NCBI RefSeq assembly: GCF_000467185.1
Contig: NZ_BATM01000002.1
Coordinates: 62,001-126,000, forward strand
Origin: Vibrio ezurae NBRC 102218
GTDB lineage: Bacteria; Pseudomonadota; Gammaproteobacteria; Enterobacterales; Vibrionaceae
Direction of reading: 5' to 3'
Length of the DNA stretch: 64,000 bases
Shown here: positions 1-8,467 of the stretch, in pieces
Layout: each line of letters opens with the position of its first letter
Position numbering within the stretch: the stretch's first letter is position 1
Position numbers and translations under genes: made by a program
Notes under the pieces: model-generated
The model's database searches: none
What the model was told of the DNA's origin: nothing
The model's input: only the letters and a program-made list of their open reading frames with translations

Positions 1-206
1 ACCACAACTTTAGCAAGGGGCACCGCATCATCTCGAACTAGTGAGGTATCAACCGTATTGGCCGCAGAAGATTGGGAGTGTGTTTGTGCCGATACAGGAT
101 CATTAAGTACGCCAGCCAAAAGCCAAGTACCTAGAATAAGGAGAAGAATCAGAGAAATGATCCAAGGGGATTGAGCAAGACGTTGCCCTATCCTTTTTAG
201 TCGCAT
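1..206 (-). CDS. RND efflux periplasmic adaptor (membrane fusion protein), 5' end only
   Basis: Only the N-terminal 68 or so codons are inside the window; the gene runs off the left edge. The start is ATG at 206, preceded by a good ribosome site (AAAAGGA, about 6 nt away). The peptide begins MRLKRIGQRLAQSPW, followed by a hydrophobic helix at about residues 16-32 (IISLILLLILGTWLLAG) and a polar periplasmic stretch ending VPLAKVVV. A short basic N-terminus, one membrane anchor and then a V/K-rich strand is the usual start of an RND adaptor (AcrA/MexA/HlyD type). In V. cholerae an RND adaptor/pump pair lies next to erpA-hemL, which supports the call. The pump gene should follow to the left. The family assignment is inference from a short N-terminus and synteny; the specific drug or bile substrate cannot be read. 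Confidence 0.6.
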   Translation of the reverse strand, partial: MRLKRIGQRLAQSPWIISLILLLILGTWLLAGVLNDPVSAQTHSQSSAANTVDTSLVRDDAVPLAKVV

Positions 207-239
207 AATTAAATCCTTTTAATTATCACTTTCAACGAT

Positions 240-304
240 TAACTAGGGGAAGGGCTACCTAGTTATTGACGGTACACCCTTTATAAATAAAGGTTAGTGT
301 ACCG
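240..304. promoter_or_regulatory. Two consecutive inverted repeats upstream of the RND adaptor gene
   Basis: Arms TAACTAGG (240-247) and CCTAGTTA (258-265) form a perfect 8-bp inverted repeat with a 10-nt spacer. Next to it, CGGTACAC (270-277) and GTGTACCG (297-304) enclose a second perfect pair, CCTTTAT (278-284) and ATAAAGG (287-293), giving a long two-part hairpin with a 3-nt bulge. No T-tract follows on either strand, so neither is a textbook terminator. They lie between the erpA stop and the efflux adaptor start and may be an erpA 3' structure, a regulator site for the efflux operon, or both. Confidence 0.5.
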
Positions 305-333
305 CTAATAGTCTGTCATTACAGAGGGAGGGA

Positions 334-675
334 TCACACGCTAAATGATGCTCCACAACCACATGTTGTTGTCGCATTTGGGTTATTAATGAAGAAACGA
401 GCACCTTCTAAACCTTCAGTATAATCAACAGTACCACCAATCAAATACTGTAAAGACATAGGATCAACTACCAGTGTCACCTCATCTTTCTCAATAACGG
501 TATCGCCATCATTTACCTTTTCATCGAAGGTAAAACCGTACTGAAAACCACTACAACCACCACCAGTGATGTACACTCGTAGTTTAAGCTCTGGGTTTTC
601 TTCCTCTGTAATTAATACCTTAACGCGAGCTGCTGCTGCGTCAGAAAAATTCAAAGGGACATTTAATTCGCTCAC
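334..675 (-). CDS. erpA: Iron-sulfur cluster insertion protein ErpA
   Basis: A-type carrier that passes [4Fe-4S] clusters to apoproteins, including the isoprenoid enzymes IspG and IspH; cytoplasmic. The 113-residue product has the full HesB/IscA fold with the three invariant cysteines visible: C41 in GGGCSGF, and C105 and C107 in the C-terminal TTCGCGASF. Length matches the family. The start codon is GTG at 675 (codons GTG AGC GAA TTA), with GAGAGG upstream. It is divergent from hemL, from which it is separated by about 200 bp containing the hemL promoter. The same erpA/hemL arrangement is common in gammaproteobacteria. Call is secure. Confidence 0.95.
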   Translation of the reverse strand: MSELNVPLNFSDAAAARVKVLITEEENPELKLRVYITGGGCSGFQYGFTFDEKVNDGDTVIEKDEVTLVVDPMSLQYLIGGTVDYTEGLEGARFFINNPNATTTCGCGASFSV

Positions 676-802
676 CGAGACCTCTCTTTAATCGATGTAG
701 CCGCTTCAAATAGCGGTTTTGATCTAGTGATTATGTAATACCTGAGCAAAGTGTTCAAGTATTGTAATTTCTCGACTTACTCTAATAGTGAGACACAAGC
801 GT

Positions 803-830
803 TAGACTTGTCAGTAATATTTATTACAAT
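803..830 (+). promoter_or_regulatory. Probable sigma-70 promoter of hemL with an overlapping palindrome
   Basis: A -35 TAGACT (803-808), 16-bp spacer and -10 TACAAT (825-830) lie about 45 bp before the hemL start. A perfect 14-bp palindrome, GTAATA-TT-TATTAC (814-827), runs into the -10 element and could be a repressor site. The promoter is predicted from motif match only. Confidence 0.4.
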
Positions 831-874
831 GCTGTCATTCTCAAAATGCTATTCGAAAAGCAAGGATTCTCCAA

Positions 875-2161
875 ATGAGCAAGTCAGAAGCACTCTATCA
901 ACAAGCCCAAGCCATTATCCCTGGCGGCGTAAACTCTCCAGTACGAGCTTTCAACGGTGTGGGCGGTTCTCCACTGTTCATTGAACGAGCAGACGGATGT
1001 CGAATCTATGACGCTGACGATAAAGCGTACATTGATTATGTGGGCTCTTGGGGACCTATGATTTTAGGTCACAACAACGTTGCTATCCGTGATGCAGTTG
1101 TTGAAGCAGCGCAACGTGGCCTTAGTTTTGGCGCACCCACCGAGCTTGAAATTAACATGGCTAAATTGGTGTCATCACTCGTACCTTCTATGGAACAACT
1201 GCGTATGGTGAGCTCTGGTACTGAAGCGACCATGAGCGCTATTCGTCTTGCGCGTGGCTATACAGGCCGTGACAAAATCATGAAGTTTGAAGGTTGTTAC
1301 CACGGTCACGCCGATAGCCTACTGGTTAAAGCAGGCTCAGGCGCACTCACTTTAGGACAGCCAAGCTCTCCTGGCGTACCCGAAGATTTTGCAAAACACA
1401 CCTTAACCGCCACTTTTAATAACCTTGAATCTGTACAAGCGCTGTTTGATGCGAATCCAGAACAAATTTCTTGCATCATTGTTGAGCCTGTTGCAGGTAA
1501 CATGAACTGCATTCCACCTGTTGATGGCTTCTTAGAAGGTCTTCGTGATATTTGTGACCAAAATGGCGCACTACTGATTTTTGATGAAGTGATGACAGGG
1601 TTTCGCGTCGCTCTAGGTTGTGCTCAAGCTCACTACAATGTTAAACCAGACTTGACTACTTTAGGTAAAGTGATTGGTGGTGGCATGCCTGTCGGTGCTT
1701 TTGGTGGCCGTAAAGATGTCATGCAGCACATAGCGCCAACCGGCCCTGTCTACCAAGCAGGCACACTGTCAGGTAACCCTATTGCGATGGCTGCGGGCTA
1801 CGCATGTTTGACTCAGCTTTCACAAGAGGGCAATGCACAGCGTCTTAATGACATCACCGCAAAATTAGCCGCTGGCTTTAAAGCAAAAGCGGATAAGCAC
1901 GGCATTCCATTGCTGGTTAGCCAAGTCGGTGGCATGTTTGGGTTCTTCTTTACAGACCAAACACAGGTAACTTGCTATGAAGAAGTGGCGAAGTGCGACG
2001 TTGAACGATTCAAGCGCTTCTTCCACCTAATGCTTGAAGAAGGCGTTTACCTTGCTCCTTCTGCTTTTGAAGCAAGCTTCACTTCACTTTCACATACCGA
2101 TGAAGATATTGAACAAACATTAGCGGCCGCTGATCGCTGTTTTGCGGCACTTACTGCCTAA
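875..2161 (+). CDS. hemL: Glutamate-1-semialdehyde 2,1-aminomutase
   Basis: PLP-dependent enzyme of the C5 route to tetrapyrroles: converts glutamate-1-semialdehyde to 5-aminolevulinate in the cytoplasm. The 428-residue length equals that of E. coli HemL. The PLP-binding lysine is K265 in [17 protein letters not shown], and the family motifs [14 protein letters not shown] and FDEVMTGFR are intact. ATG start at 875 is preceded by AAGGA. The gene stands alone between its own promoter region and a strong intrinsic terminator. A longer ORF in another frame across its 5' end (751-984) is a shadow. Confidence 0.97.
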   Translation: MSKSEALYQQAQAIIPGGVNSPVRAFNGVGGSPLFIERADGCRIYDADDKAYIDYVGSWGPMILGHNNVAIRDAVVEAAQRGLSFGAPTELEINMAKLVSSLVPSMEQLRMVSSGTEATMSAIRLARGYTGRDKIMKFEGCYHGHADSLLVKAGSGALTLGQPSSPGVPEDFAKHTLTATFNNLESVQALFDANPEQISCIIVEPVAGNMNCIPPVDGFLEGLRDICDQNGALLIFDEVMTGFRVALGCAQAHYNVKPDLTTLGKVIGGGMPVGAFGGRKDVMQHIAPTGPVYQAGTLSGNPIAMAAGYACLTQLSQEGNAQRLNDITAKLAAGFKAKADKHGIPLLVSQVGGMFGFFFTDQTQVTCYEEVAKCDVERFKRFFHLMLEEGVYLAPSAFEASFTSLSHTDEDIEQTLAAADRCFAALTA

Positions 2162-2180
2162 CATTGCAAATCTCGTCACA

Positions 2181-2206
2181 AAGGAGCCGATCGGCTCCTT
2201 TTTTAT
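2181..2206 (+). terminator. Intrinsic terminator of hemL
   Basis: Perfect 20-bp palindrome AAGGAGCCGATCGGCTCCTT (2181-2200) followed at once by TTTTAT. Confidence 0.85.
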
Positions 2207-2274
2207 TTGTAGCGATTCAAGTTGCATAACGCTATGATTTATCTTCACAAACACTAAGAAGTGGTCGGTTTAAC

Positions 2275-3360
2275 GTGTCTAGAAGAATTCAGCTTACCTC
2301 CAGCCAATGGCTGTTAATTATCGCATTGCTGTTTTTTGCATATGCTTGTTTTGTCTTGATAAGACCGTATGTCAATTCCATTGTAATGGCGTTCATTATT
2401 TCTCTGTTGATGTTCCCTATTCATGAGCGTTTAGACAATAAAATGCCCACCATGCGAAATACCTCGGCGCTGCTGTCTTGTGTGATTTTAACGGTGATTA
2501 TTGTGATTCCTTTGCTGTTGGTCTTTACCGCGATCATTCAACAGGGTTCTTCTTTTTCTCAAGGCGTCTACCACTGGGTAGCTGAAGGTGGCGTGCAAGA
2601 TCTGCTGTCTCAACCTTATATCGTTAAAATCATTAACTTTGCCAATAGCTATCTGCCCTTTGATACTCTAGAGCCTTCGGAGATCGCACAAAAAGTGGCG
2701 GAGCTGGCAAGTTCATTTGGTACACACTTAGTCGGTATGAGTGCGTCTGTTGTTGGCAGCGCCACCAGCTTTTTGATGAATTTTGGTCTGATGCTTTTTG
2801 TGCTGTTTTTCCTATTGCGTGACCATGACAGAATTATCTCATCGATGCGTCACATCATCCCTCTCTCTCGCTCACAAGAAGATCGGCTGCTCGATGAGAT
2901 AGAGCAAGTATCAAAATCGGCGGTAATGGGATCGTTTCTCACCGCCATCGCTCAAGGTGTCGCCGGTGGTTTTGCCATGTGGTTGGTCGGTTTTCCCGGC
3001 CTATTCTGGGGAACTATGATGGGCTTTGCCTCATTTATTCCTGTTGTCGGCACCGCGCTAATTTGGATCCCCGCTTGTTTGTACTTGCTGTTGGTGGGTG
3101 ATACCGGTTGGGCTATCTTCCTTTTGGTTTGGTCTGTGGCTGTGGTCGGCTCGATCGATAACATTTTGCGTCCATTGCTCATGCAAGGTAGCGCTGGCAT
3201 GAATACCTTAATGATCTTCTTTTCTTTGCTTGGCGGTTTGCATGTTTTCGGCTTAATTGGTTTAATCTACGGCCCGCTGATCTTCGCCATTACTATGGTG
3301 CTGTTCACCATGTATGAAGAGGAGTTTAATGACTTCCTCGATAAGCAAGATAACAACTAG
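2275..3360 (+). CDS. AI-2E family (PerM/YdiK-like) transporter
   Basis: Polytopic inner-membrane protein of 361 residues, from the family that includes E. coli YdiK, PerM and TqsA. The N-terminus has a short cytoplasmic tail then tightly packed helices (residues about 12-45, 60-85), followed by a loop of about 80 residues and a C-terminal bundle. The family signature region FASFIPVVGTALIWIP and the ending GLIYGPLIFAITMVLF are present. The start is GTG at 2275 with only a weak ribosome site upstream; no better in-frame start is evident. It ends 12 bp before rsmC and is probably cotranscribed with it. Substrate is unknown: the AI-2 exporter role is proven for TqsA only. Confidence 0.85.
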   Translation: MSRRIQLTSSQWLLIIALLFFAYACFVLIRPYVNSIVMAFIISLLMFPIHERLDNKMPTMRNTSALLSCVILTVIIVIPLLLVFTAIIQQGSSFSQGVYHWVAEGGVQDLLSQPYIVKIINFANSYLPFDTLEPSEIAQKVAELASSFGTHLVGMSASVVGSATSFLMNFGLMLFVLFFLLRDHDRIISSMRHIIPLSRSQEDRLLDEIEQVSKSAVMGSFLTAIAQGVAGGFAMWLVGFPGLFWGTMMGFASFIPVVGTALIWIPACLYLLLVGDTGWAIFLLVWSVAVVGSIDNILRPLLMQGSAGMNTLMIFFSLLGGLHVFGLIGLIYGPLIFAITMVLFTMYEEEFNDFLDKQDNN

Positions 3361-3372
3361 TAAGAGTAAAAT

Positions 3373-4392
3373 ATGAGTGTCTACACCGCCCCAAGTCAAA
3401 TCGCCGAACGTCAACTTGCTTATTTTGCAGGAAAACGCATCGTAATCGCTGGTGAAGCTGAAGATCAGTTTCCAAAACAGCTACAGCAACACGCGGAATC
3501 CGTCACCGTATTTACCTCCCACTATGGTTATCACCAACAGATGCAACGCATTGGCGTTGATAGTCAATTTGGTATTGAATTTAATAACGCCAACGATGCC
3601 AATTTACTGTTACTGTACTGGCCAAAAGCCAAAAGCGAAGCTCAGTACCTATTGGATATGATGCTCAGTAAACTGGCACCAGAAACCGAAGTGATCGTGG
3701 TCGGCGAAAATCGCTCTGGGGTCAAAAGCATTGAAAAAATGTTTGCACACTTTGGTCCGATGACAAAATATGACTCAGCGCGCCGCTGCTCTTTTTATGC
3801 AGGAGTCAGCCAAACACCGCCACAACACTTTAATGTTGATAGCTACTTCAAATCTTACCCAGTAGAGTTAGAGGGAGTATCACTGCAAGTGCAAAGCTTG
3901 CCGGGTGTATTTAGCCATGGCGAATTTGACCTAGGTACGAAACTATTGCTGGCGAACTTACCTAAGCTGAAAGGAAAGGTATTAGACTTTGGCTGCGGCG
4001 CTGGCATTATCGGTGCAGCAATGGCACTGAAAAACCCCAACATTGAACTCGAAATGTGCGATGTGAGTGCATTTGCGGTGGAATCAAGCAAACGTACATT
4101 GGAAGCCAACGGTATCAAAGGCAAGGTATTTGCTACCGACGTCTACTCGCAGGCCAGTACTGATTATCAGTTTATTATTAGCAACCCACCTTTTCATTCA
4201 GGTTTAGACACCAGTTACAGCGCCACTGAAACTTTATTAAAAGATGCGCCTAAGCATCTTACGAACAATGGTAAGTTACTGATTGTTGCTAATAGTTTTT
4301 TGAAATACCCACCAATAATTAACAATGCTTTCGGCAATTGTGACACGGTAAATAAAACCAATAAGTTTGCGATTTACCACGCAACTAAATAA
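3373..4392 (+). CDS. rsmC: 16S rRNA (guanine(1207)-N2)-methyltransferase RsmC
   Basis: Methylates G1207 of 16S rRNA in the assembled 30S subunit, using S-adenosylmethionine. The 339-residue protein has the duplicated methyltransferase architecture of RsmC: a degenerate N-terminal half that presents RNA, and an active C-terminal half with the SAM site [13 protein letters not shown] and the catalytic [10 protein letters not shown] (NPPF) motif. Length agrees with E. coli RsmC (343). It follows the AI-2E family permease by 12 bp and precedes chiS, the same order as in V. cholerae. Confidence 0.95.
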   Translation: MSVYTAPSQIAERQLAYFAGKRIVIAGEAEDQFPKQLQQHAESVTVFTSHYGYHQQMQRIGVDSQFGIEFNNANDANLLLLYWPKAKSEAQYLLDMMLSKLAPETEVIVVGENRSGVKSIEKMFAHFGPMTKYDSARRCSFYAGVSQTPPQHFNVDSYFKSYPVELEGVSLQVQSLPGVFSHGEFDLGTKLLLANLPKLKGKVLDFGCGAGIIGAAMALKNPNIELEMCDVSAFAVESSKRTLEANGIKGKVFATDVYSQASTDYQFIISNPPFHSGLDTSYSATETLLKDAPKHLTNNGKLLIVANSFLKYPPIINNAFGNCDTVNKTNKFAIYHATK

Positions 4393-4418
4393 AACTGTGT
4401 GAGGCAACACGGTTTTTT
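4391..4418 (+). terminator. Terminator after rsmC
   Basis: Arms AAAACTGTGT (4391-4400) and ACACGGTTTT (4407-4416) pair with one G-T wobble around GAGGCA and run into six Ts. An alternative hairpin, GTGAGGCAA (4399-4407) with TTGCCTCAC (4429-4437), uses the same bases and would exclude it. Confidence 0.6.
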
Positions 4419-4499
4419 AAGCGTTTGCTTGCCTCACTGTATTTGGCTAGTACATTTCAGCAATGGTGATCTTATTATCAGGGCCTGAAACCGTACTCT

Positions 4500-7400
4500 A
4501 TGTCAAAACATCACTCTAGACCAAAGTTTAAACGCCTAAAAAGCACCTTAATGGGTGCCTTTTTATTAGTAAGCCTTCCCCCAATGCTGCTTATCGCCTT
4601 CTTTTTTCTTCAATCTCACATTGAAGATCTTCAAGAGCAGAGTAAAACCTATTTAACTTCTATGCGGGACGGCACCACCACTCAAGTTGCTGCCTATGTC
4701 AAAAATCTAGACTCTGAGGTGATCGGCTTTGTTCATTCTGAGCTCGCCTATGCCAGTGGTGGACGTTTTTATGGATTGATCGATTCTTTTCGTCGCCTAG
4801 GTCCTGATATTGAACGATCTAGGCTGATTGGTCAGCAGCAATATATTGTGGGCTCAGGAGATAAGATCAATACCAAGACCGCCAAAGAAAACAGCAACTA
4901 CTTAAATATTAGGCGTTATCAGTTATTACATACCCGCTATCATTCTACCTATCAAAGCCTATTGCAACGCTCGGATTTTGATGATCTTGCTCTGGTTGAT
5001 CTAGATGGTAATGTCGCCTATTCCGTGCAAAAACATGGCTACTACTCGACAAATTTAAATACAGGCCCTTATAAAGACAGCAACTTAGGCGTTCTATTTC
5101 AACGCTTAAAACATTATGTCGATACCAACAAAAACACCTTTGATAAATACAACGACATTGTATTGATGAGTGATTTTGCTAAAGATACACACTCTATAAA
5201 TGAAACCACTAAAGAAGTTGCTTGGTTTGCTGCCCCTATCGTGCAACAGGGGTATCTGCACAGTTACGCCTTCTTTCGTCTCCCTTTAGCCTCGCTAACT
5301 CATCTCATTGACAACACCGATGCCGATTATCCACACCTATTATTGGTCGATGAGTCCCATAAATTATTAGCGCAAACCACAGACAATAATGCAGAAAAAA
5401 GCAGCTATATCATCAATAAAGCACTGCAAGGTATTCATCAAGTAGAGACCTACAATAATGCGGAAAATCAAAGCATGATTGCGGCCTACACCCCACTTTA
5501 TATTCATGATTTAAAGTGGGCAGTGATTGCTGAAACACCCGAAAATATTGCATTTGCACGGGTGAATAGACTCTATTCAGTTTTCTTATTGATCGTATTG
5601 AGTGTCACCGTCGGCATTATTATTTGCTCTCATTACCTGTCTAATTTTATTACCCGTCCACTATTAAAACTGGCTTGGACGGCAGAAAAAATCTCCACTG
5701 GCGATCTTAACGAACACGTAGAAGGGACAGAGCATGAAGATGAGATCGGTCGCCTAGCGGTGAGCTTTGAACGAATGCAGCGATCGATTCGAGATAAGAT
5801 TGATCTTATCCACCAGCAGAACAAAGAACTCGCCTACAACCTAGATACTATTGCGATTAAAAACAAAGAGTTGCAAAAAGCCGACAAGCTAAAAGATGAG
5901 TTTCTGGCTACTACATCTCATGAGTTACGTACGCCTTTGCACGGCATGATAGGTGTGGCTCAAGCCATGATCAGTGAAGCGCACGGCAGCATACCCGCGA
6001 CACAACGCTATCAATTAGAGATCATTATCAATAGTGGTAACCGATTATCGAACCTAGTGGATGACCTGTTGGATTATCACAAAATGCAATATGGACAACT
6101 CAAACTTGAGCCTATGGCCGTTTCTCTTGCTTTAACATCACAGTTGGTTCTTGAACTCTCCAAACATTTAGTAGATAAAAAGCCCGTTCGTATCATCAAT
6201 CAAATCGATGATACTTTGCCAATGGTGAGCGCGGACCCACAAAGATTGGAGCAAATTTTTTACAATCTCGTCGGCAATGCCATGAAGTTCACCTCTGAGG
6301 GCAAAGTCATTTTGACTGCTGAAGCTGATGGTGAATACGTCAAAGTACAAATTATCGATACCGGAAGAGGCATTGCTAAAGACGATCTTAAATATATCTT
6401 TGAACCCTTAATCCAAGGTCATTCAAGTTCTTATCATCAAGGAACAGGGCTTGGGTTATCAATCAGTAAACAGCTCATAGAAATTATGCATGGTGAGCTT
6501 AGTGTTAGCAGTCAACCTATGCTTGGGACAACATTTACGGTGCGTCTGCCCATTGCGAAAGAAGGTCAGCTACGCGCCTCTGATAGCAATCGAGAGATGA
6601 CCCACTACACTCGTGAGGAGCTCTTATTTATAGAGCCAACACAGCCTCAGCTTAATAATATAAATGGCAAACGAGTCATGATTGCCGATGACGAACCGGT
6701 CAATCTAAAAGTGCTTGAAAGCTTTTTACGTATAGAAGGTTATAGCGTAATTAGTGCCAACAATGGGCGTCAGGTATTGGAGCTTATTGCTCAAGAAAAA
6801 CCGGATATTTTGCTGCTCGATATCATGATGCCAGAGCTCAGTGGATTTGAAGTGTGTAAGTCTTTACGTGAACTGTATTCTTATAATGAGCTGCCAATTA
6901 TTATGCTCACCGCACTTGGTCAAAATGAGGATAAGATCAAAGGCTTCGAATGTGGCGCGAATGACTACTTGGTCAAGCCCTTCAATAAGCAAGAGCTATC
7001 TGCACGTATTCGAGTACACATCAATGCGGCCCTCTCTGAAGCGCGTCAACAAGAGAATGAATCCCTAAGTGCCGAGTTAGTCCAGAGAGAAAAAGTAGAA
7101 TCCTTGCTTCTTGAAACACAATCTAAACTGCTAGAGCAATTAGAGAGCGCTCCAGAAGCGATTATCTGCATCAATGAAAACCACAAAATAACCTTCGCCA
7201 ACAAAACAGCCATTACTTTGCTAAAACGCAGCAGTGAGCAAATAAAGCGCTCTCAAATAGAAGAGTTTATTGCGCCAAGCTATCTGCAATTTGATCAGCC
7301 TCATCGTAGCGTGAATATCGACTTATTTGTTGGAGAAACAAAACAAGTCATCGCCAGTGATATCTTTACTCTGCCACTAGAGACAGGGCTTCGCGGTATG

Positions 7401-7892
7401 ATCATCTTTAACTTTAGCCCTGACGAAGCAAATCAAAGAATCACCCGCCTCGAAGTGGCGCTAGATGCGCTGGCAAACTACGCCTTTTCCGGCGATAGAT
7501 CGCAACTGGCTCAGCTTAAAGAGTTAGGGGACGAGTTCTCTGATTTAGTGGCAATGATGCAGCATGACAAAGAAAGTAAACAGCAAAATATGCGTCAGTT
7601 GCTAGTGGACTGCATGTCTTGTGCGTTGGAGTACTGGGAGGCTCAACAAGGGAACAGTAAGTTCACCTTTGCCGAACAAAGTGGCTTATGGCGAGTCTAT
7701 TTAGATAGGAGTACGCTACAAACTCGCACCCTAGATAAATACCTCAGAATAGAAACTTTACCTAAAACGCCTCGCTGGCGTACGGTGCTCAATTCCTTGG
7801 ATTATATCCTAGCAAATACGGACAACGACAATGCCCAAAGAGCACAATTAATGGCGCTAAGAGAGCAGCTACAGCACATTGTATCGCAATAA
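4500..7892 (+). CDS. chiS: Chitin-responsive membrane hybrid sensor kinase / DNA-binding regulator ChiS
   Basis: Master regulator of chitin use in vibrios. The 1130-residue protein matches V. cholerae ChiS (VC0622) in length, architecture and location beside the chitooligosaccharide transporter. Order: TM1 (about 15-37), large periplasmic sensor (about 40-355), TM2 (about 358-378), HAMP (about 379-432), HisKA with H474 in TTSHELRTP, HATPase with the N box NLVGNAMKF and G boxes, receiver with D774 in LLLDIMMPE, a PAS-like region (about 860-960), and a C-terminal alpha-helical domain (about 1030-1130). In V. cholerae the C-terminal domain binds DNA directly and kinase activity is dispensable; the periplasmic domain is held off by the chitin-binding protein. 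That role here is inference from homology and synteny. It is followed by its own terminator and then the chb regulatory region. Confidence 0.93.
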   Translation: MSKHHSRPKFKRLKSTLMGAFLLVSLPPMLLIAFFFLQSHIEDLQEQSKTYLTSMRDGTTTQVAAYVKNLDSEVIGFVHSELAYASGGRFYGLIDSFRRLGPDIERSRLIGQQQYIVGSGDKINTKTAKENSNYLNIRRYQLLHTRYHSTYQSLLQRSDFDDLALVDLDGNVAYSVQKHGYYSTNLNTGPYKDSNLGVLFQRLKHYVDTNKNTFDKYNDIVLMSDFAKDTHSINETTKEVAWFAAPIVQQGYLHSYAFFRLPLASLTHLIDNTDADYPHLLLVDESHKLLAQTTDNNAEKSSYIINKALQGIHQVETYNNAENQSMIAAYTPLYIHDLKWAVIAETPENIAFARVNRLYSVFLLIVLSVTVGIIICSHYLSNFITRPLLKLAWTAEKISTGDLNEHVEGTEHEDEIGRLAVSFERMQRSIRDKIDLIHQQNKELAYNLDTIAIKNKELQKADKLKDEFLATTSHELRTPLHGMIGVAQAMISEAHGSIPATQRYQLEIIINSGNRLSNLVDDLLDYHKMQYGQLKLEPMAVSLALTSQLVLELSKHLVDKKPVRIINQIDDTLPMVSADPQRLEQIFYNLVGNAMKFTSEGKVILTAEADGEYVKVQIIDTGRGIAKDDLKYIFEPLIQGHSSSYHQGTGLGLSISKQLIEIMHGELSVSSQPMLGTTFTVRLPIAKEGQLRASDSNREMTHYTREELLFIEPTQPQLNNINGKRVMIADDEPVNLKVLESFLRIEGYSVISANNGRQVLELIAQEKPDILLLDIMMPELSGFEVCKSLRELYSYNELPIIMLTALGQNEDKIKGFECGANDYLVKPFNKQELSARIRVHINAALSEARQQENESLSAELVQREKVESLLLETQSKLLEQLESAPEAIICINENHKITFANKTAITLLKRSSEQIKRSQIEEFIAPSYLQFDQPHRSVNIDLFVGETKQVIASDIFTLPLETGLRGMIIFNFSPDEANQRITRLEVALDALANYAFSGDRSQLAQLKELGDEFSDLVAMMQHDKESKQQNMRQLLVDCMSCALEYWEAQQGNSKFTFAEQSGLWRVYLDRSTLQTRTLDKYLRIETLPKTPRWRTVLNSLDYILANTDNDNAQRAQLMALREQLQHIVSQ

Positions 7893-7926
7893 GTAATCCC
7901 TCTCTATTTAGCACGTAAATAACCGC

Positions 7927-7964
7927 AAGGCGCTTTTTTAATCTTATAAAAAAAGCGCCTTTTT
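7927..7964 (+). terminator. Terminator of chiS
   Basis: Arms AAGGCGCTTTTTT (7927-7939) and AAAAAAGCGCCTT (7949-7961) form a 13-bp perfect stem with a 9-nt loop, followed by TTT. Confidence 0.8.
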
Positions 7965-8235
7965 AATGCAGTTTTTCTTGTATCTACTGTTAAAAACACC
8001 CGTCTAGTTGTGCTTTTCATTGAATATGCGAGCACAATCACAACAAATTGAGCGCTGTATTTTTAACCAAAAAATAAAGTCTTCACTCTGCTTACATTCA
8101 AAGTCACACATTAGTCACCCTGCAAACAAACCCAACTTAACCAACACAAACAGAGATAGTAAGCACTAACAAATTGCACGATTTACTGGAATTAAAAAAA
8201 ACAAAAAACAATATACAATCAGTTTAGTCATTAAA

Positions 8236-8285
8236 TGTTTTAACGTTTTTAACGGCAGCTAACTCTGTTTTAACGTTTTTGACGG
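8236..8285 (+). repeat. Two 20-bp direct repeats, period 30 bp, candidate activator sites
   Basis: Copy 1, 8236-8255, and copy 2, 8266-8285, differ at one base of 20 (TGTTTTAACGTTTTTAACGG in copy 1; A to G in copy 2). Each contains two TTTTAACG-type octamers 9 bp apart (8238-8245, 8247-8254; 8268-8275, TTTTGACG 8277-8284). The 30-bp period is close to three helical turns, and the repeats end about 50 bp upstream of the predicted -35. This is the strongest repeat in the region and the best candidate for ChiS or another activator. Confidence 0.7.
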
Positions 8286-8338
8286 GAATGTGAATTGACG
8301 ATTTTGCTGTGAAAGATAATTCTAAGCGCAACCAATGG

Positions 8339-8367
8339 TTCTTAGTGATACAGCGTTACCCTATAAA
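8339..8367 (+). promoter_or_regulatory. Candidate promoter of the chitooligosaccharide operon
   Basis: -35-like TTCTTA (3 of 6 matches), 17-bp spacer, -10-like TATAAA (5 of 6), about 100 bp before the binding-protein start. The poor -35 fits a promoter that needs an activator. Motif prediction only. Confidence 0.4.
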
Positions 8368-8403
8368 TAAAAAAGAGAGTCATTGGATGGCAGTGTAAAA
8401 GCC

Positions 8404-8430
8404 GTAACCCAGGTAATCAAACTTGGTTAC
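8404..8430 (+). other. Leader hairpin / dyad ahead of the binding-protein gene
   Basis: Arms GTAACCCAG (8404-8412) and CTTGGTTAC (8422-8430) pair at 8 of 9 positions around a 9-nt loop in the predicted 5' untranslated region, about 37 nt before the ATG. It may be an mRNA structure or a dyad operator; no T-tract follows. Confidence 0.4.
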
Positions 8431-8467
8431 TTACTAATAAGAAGCAAACAGAGACAAAGGATATAAC

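Larger units (their letters stand above)
7965..8467 (+). promoter_or_regulatory. Regulatory region of the chitooligosaccharide operon (Pchb)
   Basis: A 500-bp gene-free stretch between the chiS terminator and the binding-protein gene. It holds, in order: a partial SlmA-like motif (8048-8059), two GTCAC words 11 bp apart (8103-8107, 8114-8118), an A-rich tract near 8195-8215, two 20-bp direct repeats with a 30-bp period (8236-8285), TGTGA words near 8290 and 8310, a weak promoter (-35 TTCTTA 8339-8344, 17 bp, -10 TATAAA 8362-8367) and a leader hairpin (8404-8430). In V. cholerae this promoter is activated by ChiS and SlmA; which bases do so here is inference. Confidence 0.7.
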
